Positions 8,324 to 17,226 are shown, numbered from the stretch's first letter. The stretch: DNA of 64,000 nucleotides from Candidatus Poribacteria bacterium (GCA_022822005.1 JAJECO010000040.1:64090-128089), one strand, 5' to 3'. The notes: a model not told the origin generated them from the sequence alone. A program made the numbers and translations.

Positions 8324-9574
8324 GTGCTTTTTAACAAAACCCGCGCGCAGGAGTATATGCACCGCTGTGGCGTAGATGCCTTGATAGCAACCTCACCGGT
8401 CAATATCACCTATTTCTCGGATTATCGGTGTTGGATTGATCCGTTGTTCAAGGCGTATATGATGGCGCCGGGCGCACCGAGCGATCTCGATCCGACCGCC
8501 GCTTATGCAATCTTCCCACTGGAGGGTGAGCCCGCACTTGTGGTAAGCCCGACGTTCGCAGTAAATGCGTCTGAGCTGTGGGTGCAAGACGTACATATCT
8601 TCGGTGATCACGGGCTGGACGATTCCTTGGCGATGCCCGCGTTGTCCGATACAGAGCAACGGATCTTTGATATACTCCACAGACCGCAGCAAAATGCCAC
8701 ACCAACTGATGCGCTCCTAAGCGTTCTGAAGGCACGGGGATTGACTGATGCTCGACTTGGAATCGAGATGGAAGGTTTATCACCAAAGGCAAAAGACGCA
8801 ATCGAGGCAGGGCTACCGAAGGCACACATCAAGGATTGCTCAAACCTTATTCGCCTTATTCGGATGGTTAAGACCGAGGATGAATTGGCACGGTTGATTC
8901 GTTCAGCAGAGATCAGCGAAGCAGCAGCGACGGAAGCACTTGCACTTGCTCGACCAGATCAACAGATCGCCAATGTTGTCCAACACTATCGACAACAGAT
9001 CGCCAAGGACGGTGCGGATTTCGATCACTTCGCGTTCGGGATGCGCGGCTTGGGACTTGCAACAGAGCCAGACTATACCCTGACTGACGACGACATACTC
9101 TATGTAGACTATGGTTGCATTTATGAAGGGGCTTTCTCTGATAGCGGCACGACGCTGACGATGCAGGAACCGTCAGAGACATTGATTGCAAGGCATAGAG
9201 CGTTGCGGGAATGCGTTGAGGCGGGAGTGGAGGAGATGACGCCGGGGGCAAAAGCGTCTGCCGCCCAAGCTGCCATGTGGAAAACACTTAACGCCCACGG
9301 CATCACAGCCTCATCTCCACATGGACATGGGTTGGGTTTGGAAGTCCGCGATTATCCGATTATCGTTGCAGACAATGGGCAGCGGATTCATGATGGTTGT
9401 GTGGACATCCCTTCAGACCTACCGCTTGAAACGAACATGGTTCTCAATCTGGAAGCGATGATTTCGATGCCGGGGATTGGATCGCTACACATTGAGCAAT
9501 CGTTCCTTGTAACCCCTGACGGCAGCCGTCCACTGATTCCGCAAGATCGGACGCGTCCTGTGCGACCGAATTAG
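8324..9574 (+). CDS. M24 family metallopeptidase (Xaa-Pro aminopeptidase-like)
   Basis: A 416-residue cytoplasmic enzyme of the pita-bread fold. The N-terminal creatinase-like domain (MLFNKTRAQEYMHRCGVDALIATSPVNITYFSDY) is followed by the catalytic domain. Metal ligands are visible: Asp in VDYG, Asp in FSDSGTT, His in PHGHGLGLEVRDYP, Glu in NLEAMI and Glu in LHIEQSFLV. GTG at 8324 is preferred because AAAGGAG lies 6 bases before it, whereas the upstream in-frame TTG at 8303 has no ribosome binding site. It could be an Xaa-Pro dipeptidase or a creatinase-type hydrolase; the sequence alone does not decide. Confidence 0.85.
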   Translation: MLFNKTRAQEYMHRCGVDALIATSPVNITYFSDYRCWIDPLFKAYMMAPGAPSDLDPTAAYAIFPLEGEPALVVSPTFAVNASELWVQDVHIFGDHGLDDSLAMPALSDTEQRIFDILHRPQQNATPTDALLSVLKARGLTDARLGIEMEGLSPKAKDAIEAGLPKAHIKDCSNLIRLIRMVKTEDELARLIRSAEISEAAATEALALARPDQQIANVVQHYRQQIAKDGADFDHFAFGMRGLGLATEPDYTLTDDDILYVDYGCIYEGAFSDSGTTLTMQEPSETLIARHRALRECVEAGVEEMTPGAKASAAQAAMWKTLNAHGITASSPHGHGLGLEVRDYPIIVADNGQRIHDGCVDIPSDLPLETNMVLNLEAMISMPGIGSLHIEQSFLVTPDGSRPLIPQDRTRPVRPN

Positions 9575-9581
9575 ACAAGTA

Positions 9582-9623
9582 AGGGCGGAGTAATTCCGCC
9601 CCTACGGTTTCTTAACACGAGCG
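9582..9623 (+). repeat. Dispersed palindromic repeat, copy A
   Basis: GGGCGGA (9583-9589) and TCCGCCC (9595-9601) form a perfect stem with a 5-base loop, followed by CCTACGGTTTCTTAACACGAG. The 42-bp unit matches a second copy at 63718-63759 in 33 of 42 positions by eye. Both copies begin a few bases after the stop codon of a + strand gene. It may also act as a transcript-end hairpin, although it lacks a T-tract. Confidence 0.65.
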
Positions 9624-9630
9624 GATCTGT

Positions 9631-10518
9631 TTAGACGCGGGCAAACTTCTGGAACCGCTGTCCACGACCTGGTTCACCGATTTCGGCAACGTAGATGCTG
9701 CCCTCGTCATCCACACAGAGCCCATGCGCAGACTGGATGATACCGTTGTTTTCCGCACCGGAGAACCGACTCAGCCGCTCTCCTTCCGGGGTCCAAACGC
9801 TGACACGTGAACCCGCCCCCTGCTCGACCACATAAATCATATTGTCATCAGTTATCCACACATCGCCGGGAGCAACTACGTCCGTCCATGTTTCCATATG
9901 TTTTCCGTCCGGATCGAAGATTTGGATGCGGTTGTTTTCACGATCACAGACGATGACGCGTCCTGTTTTATCGCAGCCGATGTTATGAACCACTGCGAAC
10001 TCGCCCGGACCGCTCCCCGCTTCACCCCACGCGAGAAGATGTTCACCCTCTTTGGAATACTTGTGAACAAGACGATTACCGTATCCGTCCCCGACGTAGA
10101 TTTCCCCCTCAGGACCAAGTGCCACGCCAGTGGGCATGTTATACTCGCGTTTATGGTATGTCACACCAGCAACACCGCGTGTTCCCCATTCGCGCTCTAA
10201 GTCGCCGAGCAGCGTGTAACGACGCACGATATGCTGCCACGCATCGGTCAGATAGACTTCATCGTCAGGCCCGATGAATATTCCGTGCGATTGGCTAATC
10301 AGGTGCGGGGAGACACCGAAATCTCCATATCCCCACGAAGTGACGAAATTCCCCTCTTTGTCAAAAACAATAACCGGATGTACACCGCGAGTAAAAGCAA
10401 AGATGCGCCCTTTGGAATCGATCGCTGCATCCGACACCATAGAGAAAACCCAGCCTTCCGGTAGATTTGGCCATCCGTCAACTAATTCATATTTATAGTC
10501 GCCCTCACCTAGCGCCAT
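9631..10518 (-). CDS. NHL-repeat beta-propeller protein
   Basis: A 295-residue protein made of NHL-type blades with recurring patterns such as GVALGPEGEIYVGDGYGNRLVHKYSKEG, giving about six blades. There is no signal peptide, so a cytoplasmic location is likely. Relatives include the SMP-30/gluconolactonase-like propellers and the lyase domain of peptide-amidating enzymes, but no specific catalytic residues were identified. GGAGG lies 7-11 bases before the ATG, and a promoter-like pair precedes it. It is transcribed away from rpoZ's terminator region. Substrate unknown. Confidence 0.75.
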   Translation of the reverse strand: MALGEGDYKYELVDGWPNLPEGWVFSMVSDAAIDSKGRIFAFTRGVHPVIVFDKEGNFVTSWGYGDFGVSPHLISQSHGIFIGPDDEVYLTDAWQHIVRRYTLLGDLEREWGTRGVAGVTYHKREYNMPTGVALGPEGEIYVGDGYGNRLVHKYSKEGEHLLAWGEAGSGPGEFAVVHNIGCDKTGRVIVCDRENNRIQIFDPDGKHMETWTDVVAPGDVWITDDNMIYVVEQGAGSRVSVWTPEGERLSRFSGAENNGIIQSAHGLCVDDEGSIYVAEIGEPGRGQRFQKFARV

Positions 10519-10558
10519 GTTAGACCTCCAAAATTAGAGTTTGAAATGCTGTATTCTT

Positions 10559-10587
10559 ATTTTAGCACGTCTGCAGGTTTGGATCAA
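10559..10587 (-). promoter_or_regulatory. Sigma70-type promoter for the NHL protein
   Basis: Reading the minus strand, TTGATC (10587-10582), a 17-bp spacer and TAAAAT (10564-10559) lie 41 bases upstream of the start codon at 10518. Confidence 0.5.
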
Positions 10588-10613
10588 TAAGAAATCAAGA
10601 CATCTTAGGAAAC

Positions 10614-10669
10614 AAAAAAGGGGCTCACATGAGAATAAAGAACTTCATTCTTCTCTCATGCGAACCCCT
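10614..10669 (-). terminator. Rho-independent terminator after rpoZ
   Basis: On the minus strand a long imperfect hairpin (10669-10619, outer stem AGGGG/CCCCT, inner CATGAGA/TCTCATG) is followed by six T residues (10619-10614). It lies 134 bases after the rpoZ stop codon. The 130 bases in between hold only two weak overlapping inverted repeats (ATTGTCC at 10759 with GGACAAT at 10792; GATGTG at 10752 with CACATC at 10771). Confidence 0.75.
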
Positions 10670-10802
10670 GTATAATAAAGTGAGCTCATTTCTCAAAATG
10701 GTCTTTTACGCGGCGCGGTAATTTCCGAATATTAAAGGAGGCAAAATCTCAGATGTGAATTGTCCTGTCACACATCCCATCAAATAACGCCGGACAATGT
10801 TA

Positions 10803-11150
10803 TTACAACCCTTCTTCCATTTCATCCGGATCGATCACATCGCCCTCTTCGACGAGTTCTTCTGGCGGCAGAATTTCTTCCGTGGATTCGGCATCACCGT
10901 CCTCCTCCTCATCTATGGCAGGGAACGGTGACTCTTCGACGAGCTCTTCCGGTTGATCTAACTCCTCATGCTCAATACGCCCTGATCTAAGTTCCTCAAT
11001 TGCAACTGTTACAGGCTTTTCGGCATTAGGCATTAGCATTGGCAAACTGTTTTCGGCATTGATTTCACGTGCCCGTTTTGCTGCAATATTCACCGACAGA
11101 TACTTGTTACCGCCACGTTCCAAAATGTCCTCAAGATAGATAAGTGGCAT
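10803..11150 (-). CDS. rpoZ: RNA polymerase omega subunit with acidic tail
   Basis: A 115-residue protein. Residues 1-60 match the omega fold: MPLIYLEDILERGGNKYLSV, then NIAAKRAREI (the conserved AAKRAR core helix) and KPVTVAIEELRSGRI. Omega helps fold and assemble beta-prime. Residues 60-115 form an unusual tail in which about half the residues are Asp or Glu, with PEELVEE repeated at 67-73 and 96-102. The ATG at 11150 is preferred to the TTG at 11159, because GAGG lies 9 bases upstream of the ATG and touches the TTG. A near-consensus promoter and a strong terminator show it is transcribed alone. Confidence 0.85.
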   Translation of the reverse strand: MPLIYLEDILERGGNKYLSVNIAAKRAREINAENSLPMLMPNAEKPVTVAIEELRSGRIEHEELDQPEELVEESPFPAIDEEEDGDAESTEEILPPEELVEEGDVIDPDEMEEGL

Positions 11151-11206
11151 TCTGAGCAACCTCGCAATTTATTGGGTAATTTGGGTAAACTAAATTTGGG
11201 AGGTAT

Positions 11207-11235
11207 ATATTATCAGTGATTTCTCAAATTGTCAA
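11207..11235 (-). promoter_or_regulatory. Sigma70-type promoter of rpoZ, with overlapping palindrome
   Basis: On the minus strand TTGACA (11235-11230), a 17-bp spacer and TAATAT (11212-11207) lie about 60 bases upstream of the rpoZ start. The -35 box is inside a palindrome AAATTGTC-AA-GACAATTT (11226-11243 on the + strand), which could be an operator. Confidence 0.7.
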
Positions 11236-11373
11236 GACAATTTCTATCGCCCCCCTCATTATAACATCTCAGATCCCGATGTCGTTGATCTATCATCAAA
11301 TGGATAAACCAATTTCGTGCTGTTTCGTCCAAGTGTTAGGGTGGAATTCAGCACAAATGGGGGAGGAAAAGAA

Positions 11374-12678
11374 ATGAAAATTGGCGAAGGATTTTCAGTT
11401 GGGTTGACAGCAATTCACGCGAATAAAATGCGATCACTCTTGACGATGCTTGGGATTGTCATTGGCATCGCTTCCGTATTGGCAATGATCGCTATCGGTG
11501 ATGGAGCTAAGATGATTGTGCTTCAGGATGCCCAAAAAATCGGTGGTGCTAATCAGGTAACGTTATATCGGAGTGGCCATATCCGCAAGGGCGATCGCTG
11601 GGTGCGGAATCGCAGCAACGAATACTTTGAGTATGGGGATGTGTTGGCAATTGAAGCCGAATGTCCCTCCGTTGAGGGGGTCATCCCTCGTATCCCACAG
11701 TGGCGCGGGGTGCTTGTTCAAGCAGAAGGCGGCGCCGAAAAACGGACAGGGTATGAAGGGATTACCTCTTTCTACCAAATCGGGATGAACTGGGAGCCTG
11801 CAAAGGGACGTTTTATCTCAGAGGAAGATGTTGCGGATCGGTCTAAAGTCTGTGTGCTCGGATCGGATGTGGCGAACGAGCTCTTTGTGGGGCAAGATCC
11901 AGTTGGTAAAACAATCAAAATTGCACGCGGTGCTGGGAATAGGCGCCGTCGCTGGGAACAACGCAGCCAAGACAGGAGTATGGAACGGTTCACCGTTGTG
12001 GGCGTGATGGAGCCTCGTGGACGAAGTCTCCGTTTCGGGTGGAATCTGGATGACCGGGTTCTCCTGCCGCTAACAACTGTTCAGGAGCGATTTACCGGCA
12101 ATGACCGGGTGACAATGATTTCCGTCCAAGCAAAGAGCGTCGAATTGATTAACCAAGCGAAGGAAGAGGTTACAGAGGTGATACGGAAACGGCACCGCAA
12201 TCAGGACAACTTCTTTAACGTTTGGGAGATGAGGGCGGGTATGGAGCAGCTGTTCAAAATTAGCAAGGTTATCAAAATCGTGCTCGGTGTTATCGCGGGA
12301 TTTTCGCTGCTTGTGGGCGGCATCGGTATCATGAACATGATGTTGGTCTCTGTAACGGAACGCACACGAGAGATCGGTCTACGAAAAGCGGTTGGTGCCA
12401 AAAGTCGGGACATCCTCCTCCAATTCTTGGTTGAAGCAATTGCGATGTGTAGTGTCGGTGGACTTATAGGTATTGGGTTGGGCGTCGCCGCCGGGCATGG
12501 GATGGCAAATGTTGCGGTCAACATTGTTAAGATCGTCCCCGAGTGGCCCGCTGTCGTCTCCACAGAATGGATGATTATCTCGGTCGCCTTTTCGGCATTT
12601 ATCGGTATTGTCTTCGGCGTCTACCCTGCGGTAAAAGCTGCACAACTTTCGCCCATTGAAGCGTTGCGGACAGAATAG
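11374..12678 (+). CDS. MacB/FtsX-type ABC transporter permease
   Basis: A 434-residue permease. After a short cytoplasmic start (NKMRSLLTMLGIVIGIASVLAMIAIGDGAK) come one membrane segment, a large periplasmic MacB-PCD-like domain (about 45-290) and three C-terminal membrane segments. The loop SVTERTREIGLRKAVGAK between the second and third segments is the family signature. The ATPase domain fused in MacB proper is absent. ATG at 11374 is chosen because GGGAGG lies about 8 bases upstream. It is followed by a second permease and a lipoprotein adaptor, forming an export operon. No ATPase gene is nearby, so it must be supplied from elsewhere. Substrate unknown. Confidence 0.85.
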   Translation: MKIGEGFSVGLTAIHANKMRSLLTMLGIVIGIASVLAMIAIGDGAKMIVLQDAQKIGGANQVTLYRSGHIRKGDRWVRNRSNEYFEYGDVLAIEAECPSVEGVIPRIPQWRGVLVQAEGGAEKRTGYEGITSFYQIGMNWEPAKGRFISEEDVADRSKVCVLGSDVANELFVGQDPVGKTIKIARGAGNRRRRWEQRSQDRSMERFTVVGVMEPRGRSLRFGWNLDDRVLLPLTTVQERFTGNDRVTMISVQAKSVELINQAKEEVTEVIRKRHRNQDNFFNVWEMRAGMEQLFKISKVIKIVLGVIAGFSLLVGGIGIMNMMLVSVTERTREIGLRKAVGAKSRDILLQFLVEAIAMCSVGGLIGIGLGVAAGHGMANVAVNIVKIVPEWPAVVSTEWMIISVAFSAFIGIVFGVYPAVKAAQLSPIEALRTE

Positions 12679-12738
12679 GAACATTAAGAAATCGGTTCAG
12701 CATTCATTTGGACGAATGCACTAAAAGGAGCAAATCGC

Positions 12739-14454
12739 ATGAATCTCATCGAATGTATTATGATTGGACTTGCCAGCTTACGTCGTAATCCACTTCGTTC
12801 TGGATTGACGATTCTGGGCATTGCCATCGGCGTTGGTGCGGTGGTGAGTATGGTTTCAGTCGGCGACGGTTCACGTGCACTGGTTTTAGGCGAAATTGAA
12901 CGTACCGGTGGATTGACCATGATTGAGATTACTCGGGACGATTGGGATCGGCAATCAGGGACATTTAGCAGGAGGGCTGGACGCACCCTGAGACGTTGGC
13001 GTAAAAACCGTGCTGAACACTTGGAAACCGAAGATATATACCAAATCATGGAACGAGGAAGAGGTGTTGTCCACGTGGTTGGTGAAGATGACATGCCCGG
13101 CTGGAATGTATATCATGAGGGAGCTAGTAGGAACTCTAGGGTGGTCGCAGGGACAGCAGGATATGATCGATCACACAATTGGTATCCAGTCATGGGACGC
13201 TTCTTTACCGAGGAAGAGGTTGAAAGAGCGAGCACGGTTACCGTTATCGGTTATAAAATCTACGATGAAGTTTTCAAGGGTGAAAATCCAATCGGCAAGG
13301 AGATGAAGGCGACACGGACAACGAGTTGGGGACCCCGATATGACGTGCGCTTGACGGTGATTGGCGTGATGGAAGAAAAAGGCGATGCGATGGACACCGA
13401 GGGCTGGGATGAGCGTTTTATTATCCCCCTCACGACCTTTCAACAGCGCTTTACTGGACGGAAGGAGGTCGAGCGTATTCGTGTAGAGGCGGCAAGTCTC
13501 GATGAGGTTGAAATCGCGAAAGAGGAAGCGAAGCACATCTTGGGAAGGATGCACAACAACTCTGGAGAGGAGTATCAATACTGGACAGCACAAGAGGAAC
13601 TAGCAACCGCTGAAAAAATCGGGAACACAATGAAAGCCTTAATGGGTGGGATTGCGCTGATTGCACTCTTTGTGGCAGGCATCGGTATCATGAATATCAT
13701 GCTGGTCTCCGTCACAGAGCGTACAAAAGAGATTGGTTTGCGAAAGGCACTTGGGGCAAAGCGGCGCGATATTTTGACACAGTTTCTGATTGAGGCGTTA
13801 GTTTTGAGTATAACGGGCGGTATTTTCGGTGCGATTCTCGGTATTTTTCTCGGGAAGGGGAGTGCCATGCTAATCACCAAATTTGTGTGGGAAGGCAGCA
13901 ATTGGCCCTCGGTCATCTCTTACTCAACCATGCTCATCGCCATGGGTGTCTCTGTAAGCATTGGGGTTATTTTCGGATTGTATCCCGCCTATCGCGCAGC
14001 AATCCTAATGCCGATAGAGGCGTTGAGGGAAGTACCGGGAGATGAAAGTTTCAAAATTGACGGACAAGATTTTAAGCTTGCCTCGCTTTCAGGAAGATTT
14101 TGGGGACAGTTATTGGACAGTTTGGTCTACGCTGTCATAGTCGGTATTCCGTTCGGTGTGTGGATGCGGATGGGGTTAGAAGGCACCAATATTATGCTCT
14201 GGGTTGCTGCTTCTATTGCGTTATTGTATCTACTCTTTCAAGATGCCCTGAACGGACGAAGCATTGGCAAAAGACTTATGAAAATAAGAGTTGTTGATTC
14301 AAAAAGCGGGTTACCTTGCAAATGGTGGCAGTCTTTTCTCCGCAATCTGTCATTGCCGATACTCAGCGTAATTGACTGTATCTTCATCTTAGGAGAGAAA
14401 AAGCAGCGGCTGGGTGATAAACTTTCAAAGACACTGGTAGTCAGGATCACATAA
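12739..14454 (+). CDS. MacB-type permease fused to a C-terminal RDD domain
   Basis: A 571-residue protein. Residues 1-435 repeat the architecture of the preceding permease: NPLRSGLTILGIAIGVGAVVSMVSVGDGSR at the first membrane segment, SVTERTKEIGLRKALGAKRRDIL in the conserved loop, and YPAYRAAILMPIEALR at the end. From about 445 a second module follows that fits the RDD family: SGRFWGQLLDSLVY, then two membrane segments, DALNGRSIGKRLMKIRVVD, and RLGDKLSKTLVV at the C-terminus. The join is in frame with no stop. An AAAAGGAGCAAAT site precedes the ATG. The fusion is uncommon as far as I know, and the RDD domain's role here is unknown. Confidence 0.85.
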   Translation: MNLIECIMIGLASLRRNPLRSGLTILGIAIGVGAVVSMVSVGDGSRALVLGEIERTGGLTMIEITRDDWDRQSGTFSRRAGRTLRRWRKNRAEHLETEDIYQIMERGRGVVHVVGEDDMPGWNVYHEGASRNSRVVAGTAGYDRSHNWYPVMGRFFTEEEVERASTVTVIGYKIYDEVFKGENPIGKEMKATRTTSWGPRYDVRLTVIGVMEEKGDAMDTEGWDERFIIPLTTFQQRFTGRKEVERIRVEAASLDEVEIAKEEAKHILGRMHNNSGEEYQYWTAQEELATAEKIGNTMKALMGGIALIALFVAGIGIMNIMLVSVTERTKEIGLRKALGAKRRDILTQFLIEALVLSITGGIFGAILGIFLGKGSAMLITKFVWEGSNWPSVISYSTMLIAMGVSVSIGVIFGLYPAYRAAILMPIEALREVPGDESFKIDGQDFKLASLSGRFWGQLLDSLVYAVIVGIPFGVWMRMGLEGTNIMLWVAASIALLYLLFQDALNGRSIGKRLMKIRVVDSKSGLPCKWWQSFLRNLSLPILSVIDCIFILGEKKQRLGDKLSKTLVVRIT

Positions 14455-14499
14455 GCATCAAATCTACGTTTCAATCATCAACAAAGGAGCGATCAAATA

Positions 14500-16422
14500 G
14501 TGAAAAAGATAATAGGAACTGTTGCAATTTTCATTTTAGCGACAACCTTCGCGTCATGTGGATGGATTCAGGGGCGCGGGAAAAAAGACGGCGCAGCTGA
14601 GAAGCGGGTTGAAGTTGTCAGAACCGGAGATTTCCAGAAGTTAATTAGTGCAACAGGAAATCTCGAAGCACTCATTGATGTCGAGGTCAAAGCAAATGTC
14701 GCCGGCGAAATTATTGACCTGTATGTAGATGATGGGGACTATGTTGAGAAGGATCAGGTACTGTTAAAGATTGATCCAGAACAGTACGTAGAAGAACAGA
14801 AGCAGGCTGAAGCCGATGTCAAAGCTGCTGAAGCACAACTCATGCAGTCAAAACTCAACATCATATTGAAAACTGATGAACTTGAGAGTGCATACCAACA
14901 AGCGGAAGATAATGTCAAAATTGCCCAATCGAATTTGAGGACAACCGTAGCAGCTTCGCAAACCCAGATTACTTCGTTAGAAACGGACATCCAAACAACG
15001 AAGAACCAGTTGGCTCAAGATAACATTGCGCTGGAACAGGCAAATATCGAACTCAATCGGGCGAACATAAGGCTCGCAGAACTTGAGACAGAACTTGAGT
15101 CTGTAAAAGTGGAGCGGGATAACGCCGAATCTGAACGCAATCGAAACAAAGAACTCTTTGAGAAGAAGCTAGTTTCCAAAAAATCATTGGAAGAGGCGGA
15201 ATCGAGATACGCCAATGCAGATTCACAATATAAGACAGCGCTTAAGCGATTAGAGTCTCAGCAGCAAACTGTACAGTCTCAAGAGAAAACTATCGCTACA
15301 AGAAAGAGTGCAATTGCGAACCGCGAACTAACGCTGCAGTACCAAGACCTGAATTTGCAAGAACTCCGTAAAATGAGACAGGCGGAAGAAGAGGAGAAAA
15401 AACTCCAACTGCAAATCACCCAAACCCGCCTTACGGAGATTCGGGACACCCTTGATAATGAAAAAGCTGTTACTAAACAAAGCGAGGTGAGCGCGCAAGC
15501 GAATCTCCTGCGTCGTCGGAGTAGCCTGAAGAACCAAGAGGAACAGTTGGAATGGACAACCATCAAGGCACCGATGGCTGGCACTGTGACCCTACTCGAA
15601 ATTGAAGAGGGAGAGATTGTGACCTCCGGTCGTTCAGCATTCTCACAAAGTCCACCATTGATGACCATTGCAGATCTGTCAAAAATGGTGGTGAAAACTT
15701 ACATCAACGAAGTCGATATGGAACGGCTCAGGATGAATCAGCGGGCATCAATCAAGGTTGACGCATATAAGGACACACCGTATGAAGGGCGTGTCGCTGA
15801 AATCTCCCCAAGCGGAGAGGAGCGAGATAACATTATCACCTTCGAAGTGATGGTCGAAGTCGTCGGCTCACCCCCCGAGCTGCGCCCCGGAATGAGTGCC
15901 GATGTCGATGTCATCACCTATGAGGAGAAAGAGGTCTTAATGCTGCCGATTGATGCGGTCCAAGAGGAGAAATCTGCAATCGCCACGGCGACAGTCGGTG
16001 CAGATGCAGACGCTTTCAAAACGGATCAAGAGGTCGAACTCAAAACTTTAACCGGAAAGAGCTTCAAAGGAAAGGTAACCAGCATTAGCGGAAACCAATT
16101 GACAATCAATCTCGATAGCTCACAACGGGGTTTGCGTGATGGTGAACGTACCTTCACCATCCTTGTAAATGGTAAGCAGAAGGCGGACGGGGTCTCGACA
16201 AACATTAAAATCACGAAAGATAAGTTCGTCATGCTTGATGCAAACGGCGGCTCCGAGAAAGGAAACGGTAACTCAAAAGCACAGCAGGGCAAGCGTGTTT
16301 CTATTGAGACGGGCGAGCAGAACGAGACTGACGTTATCATCAAGAGCGGATTGATGGACAGCGACCGGGTGATTTTACCTGAACTAAGAAAACCTGAAGG
16401 CGGTCCTCCAGGCAGAGGTTAA
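14500..16422 (+). CDS. MacA/HlyD-type periplasmic adaptor lipoprotein
   Basis: A 640-residue lipoprotein with signal peptide and lipobox FASC (Cys20). A biotinyl-lipoyl-like half (VEVKANVAGEIIDLYVDDGDYVEKDQVLLKID) is split by an unusually long alpha-helical coiled coil, about residues 95-345, rich in Gln, Glu and Lys. The second half-lipoyl motif (TIKAPMAGTVTLLEIEEGEIV) and beta-barrel domains follow. The long hairpin should span the periplasm towards an outer-membrane channel. Two MacB-type permeases precede it, so the three form one efflux complex lacking a local ATPase. The start is GTG with AAAGGAGCG upstream. Near residue 505 there is a segment not usual in MacA (VELKTLTGKSFKGKVTSI), possibly an added beta domain. 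Confidence 0.85.
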   Translation: MKKIIGTVAIFILATTFASCGWIQGRGKKDGAAEKRVEVVRTGDFQKLISATGNLEALIDVEVKANVAGEIIDLYVDDGDYVEKDQVLLKIDPEQYVEEQKQAEADVKAAEAQLMQSKLNIILKTDELESAYQQAEDNVKIAQSNLRTTVAASQTQITSLETDIQTTKNQLAQDNIALEQANIELNRANIRLAELETELESVKVERDNAESERNRNKELFEKKLVSKKSLEEAESRYANADSQYKTALKRLESQQQTVQSQEKTIATRKSAIANRELTLQYQDLNLQELRKMRQAEEEEKKLQLQITQTRLTEIRDTLDNEKAVTKQSEVSAQANLLRRRSSLKNQEEQLEWTTIKAPMAGTVTLLEIEEGEIVTSGRSAFSQSPPLMTIADLSKMVVKTYINEVDMERLRMNQRASIKVDAYKDTPYEGRVAEISPSGEERDNIITFEVMVEVVGSPPELRPGMSADVDVITYEEKEVLMLPIDAVQEEKSAIATATVGADADAFKTDQEVELKTLTGKSFKGKVTSISGNQLTINLDSSQRGLRDGERTFTILVNGKQKADGVSTNIKITKDKFVMLDANGGSEKGNGNSKAQQGKRVSIETGEQNETDVIIKSGLMDSDRVILPELRKPEGGPPGRG

Positions 16423-16440
16423 CCCTTCAGTTCCAGACGA

Positions 16441-16471
16441 AAGCGTCTCGGGCAACTGAGGCGCTTTTTTT
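16441..16471 (+). terminator. Rho-independent terminator of the efflux operon
   Basis: AGCGTCTC pairs with GAGGCGCT (one G-U pair) around the loop GGGCAACT, followed by a run of seven T residues. It ends the operon 11374-16422. Confidence 0.75.
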
Positions 16472-16509
16472 ATGCCTTTTTGTAGCCTTCTGTCCGAGCT
16501 GTTTTTGTT

Positions 16510-16538
16510 TTGACAGAGAATTCTATCCGTGATAAAAT
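16510..16538 (+). promoter_or_regulatory. Near-consensus sigma70 promoter of the formaldehyde operon
   Basis: TTGACA (16510-16515), a 17-bp spacer and TAAAAT (16533-16538). Transcription should begin near 16545, giving a leader of about 55 bases to the ATG at 16600. Confidence 0.75.
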
Positions 16539-16599
16539 CCCGGAGAAGCGTATGGAGACTGAAAAAAGGCACGAGAATATCAAAAAAGATAATGACTGT

Positions 16600-17226
16600 A
16601 TGAAATTACAGCTCGCTTTGGACTCAAGCAATAGTCAGGAAGCCAAACGCATCCTTGAGAAGGTTAGCGATCTCGTGGATATTGTCGAGGTTGGCACCCC
16701 TCTACTCATGAAAGAGGGTGTAAAGGTTGTTACAGAGATTAAGGATGCCCATCCTCAGCTTGAGGTGCTCGCGGATCTCAAGATCATGGATGCTGGCGAT
16801 ATTGAGGCGAGAATTGGGCTTGAAGCGGGTGCCGATATTGTGACGGTGCTGGGCGTGGCGCATGACGTTACGATTCGCCGTGTCGTAGACCAAGCCCGCG
16901 CCCTGAGTAAACAGGTAATGATAGATTTGATAGCAGTGGGTGATATTCAGACGCGCATCAATCAACTCGACGTTATCGCCCCAGATTACTGCTGCGTCCA
17001 TACAGCCTTCGACCTCCAAGACCATGGCATGGACCCCTTGCGAGAAATTCAGCTTGTTCAATCTGCCCTGAATCAGACCCAAATGGCAGTGGCGGGTGGG
17101 ATAAATCCGGAGATTTTACCGGATATTATAGTCTATCATCCGGCGGTCGTCATTGTGGGCGGTTTCATCACCAACCATCCAGAACCACGTCGTGCTGCGC
17201 TCGAAATAAGAGAATTGCTGACTTAA
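16600..17226 (+). CDS. hxlA: 3-hexulose-6-phosphate synthase
   Basis: A 208-residue TIM-barrel enzyme of the OMP-decarboxylase superfamily that condenses formaldehyde with ribulose 5-phosphate. The family N-terminus MKLQLALD starts at residue 1, the catalytic D-x-K-x-x-D lies at 59-64 (DLKIMD), and the phosphate-binding AGGI and VGGFI lie near the C-terminus. ATG 16600 matches the family start and fits the promoter. An in-frame ATG at 16552 has a better ribosome binding site but would leave almost no leader. The isomerase gene follows 12 bases later, the usual partner. With sarcosine oxidase in the same run, its likely job is to capture formaldehyde. A weaker alternative is 3-keto-L-gulonate-6-phosphate decarboxylase. 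Confidence 0.85.
   Translation: MKLQLALDSSNSQEAKRILEKVSDLVDIVEVGTPLLMKEGVKVVTEIKDAHPQLEVLADLKIMDAGDIEARIGLEAGADIVTVLGVAHDVTIRRVVDQARALSKQVMIDLIAVGDIQTRINQLDVIAPDYCCVHTAFDLQDHGMDPLREIQLVQSALNQTQMAVAGGINPEILPDIIVYHPAVVIVGGFITNHPEPRRAALEIRELLT

Noticed and set aside
16552-16599. Alternative start of 3-hexulose-6-phosphate synthase at ATG 16552
   Set aside because: Although GGAGAAG precedes it, the promoter places the transcript start within a few bases, leaving no leader, and family members begin with MKLQLALD at 16600.
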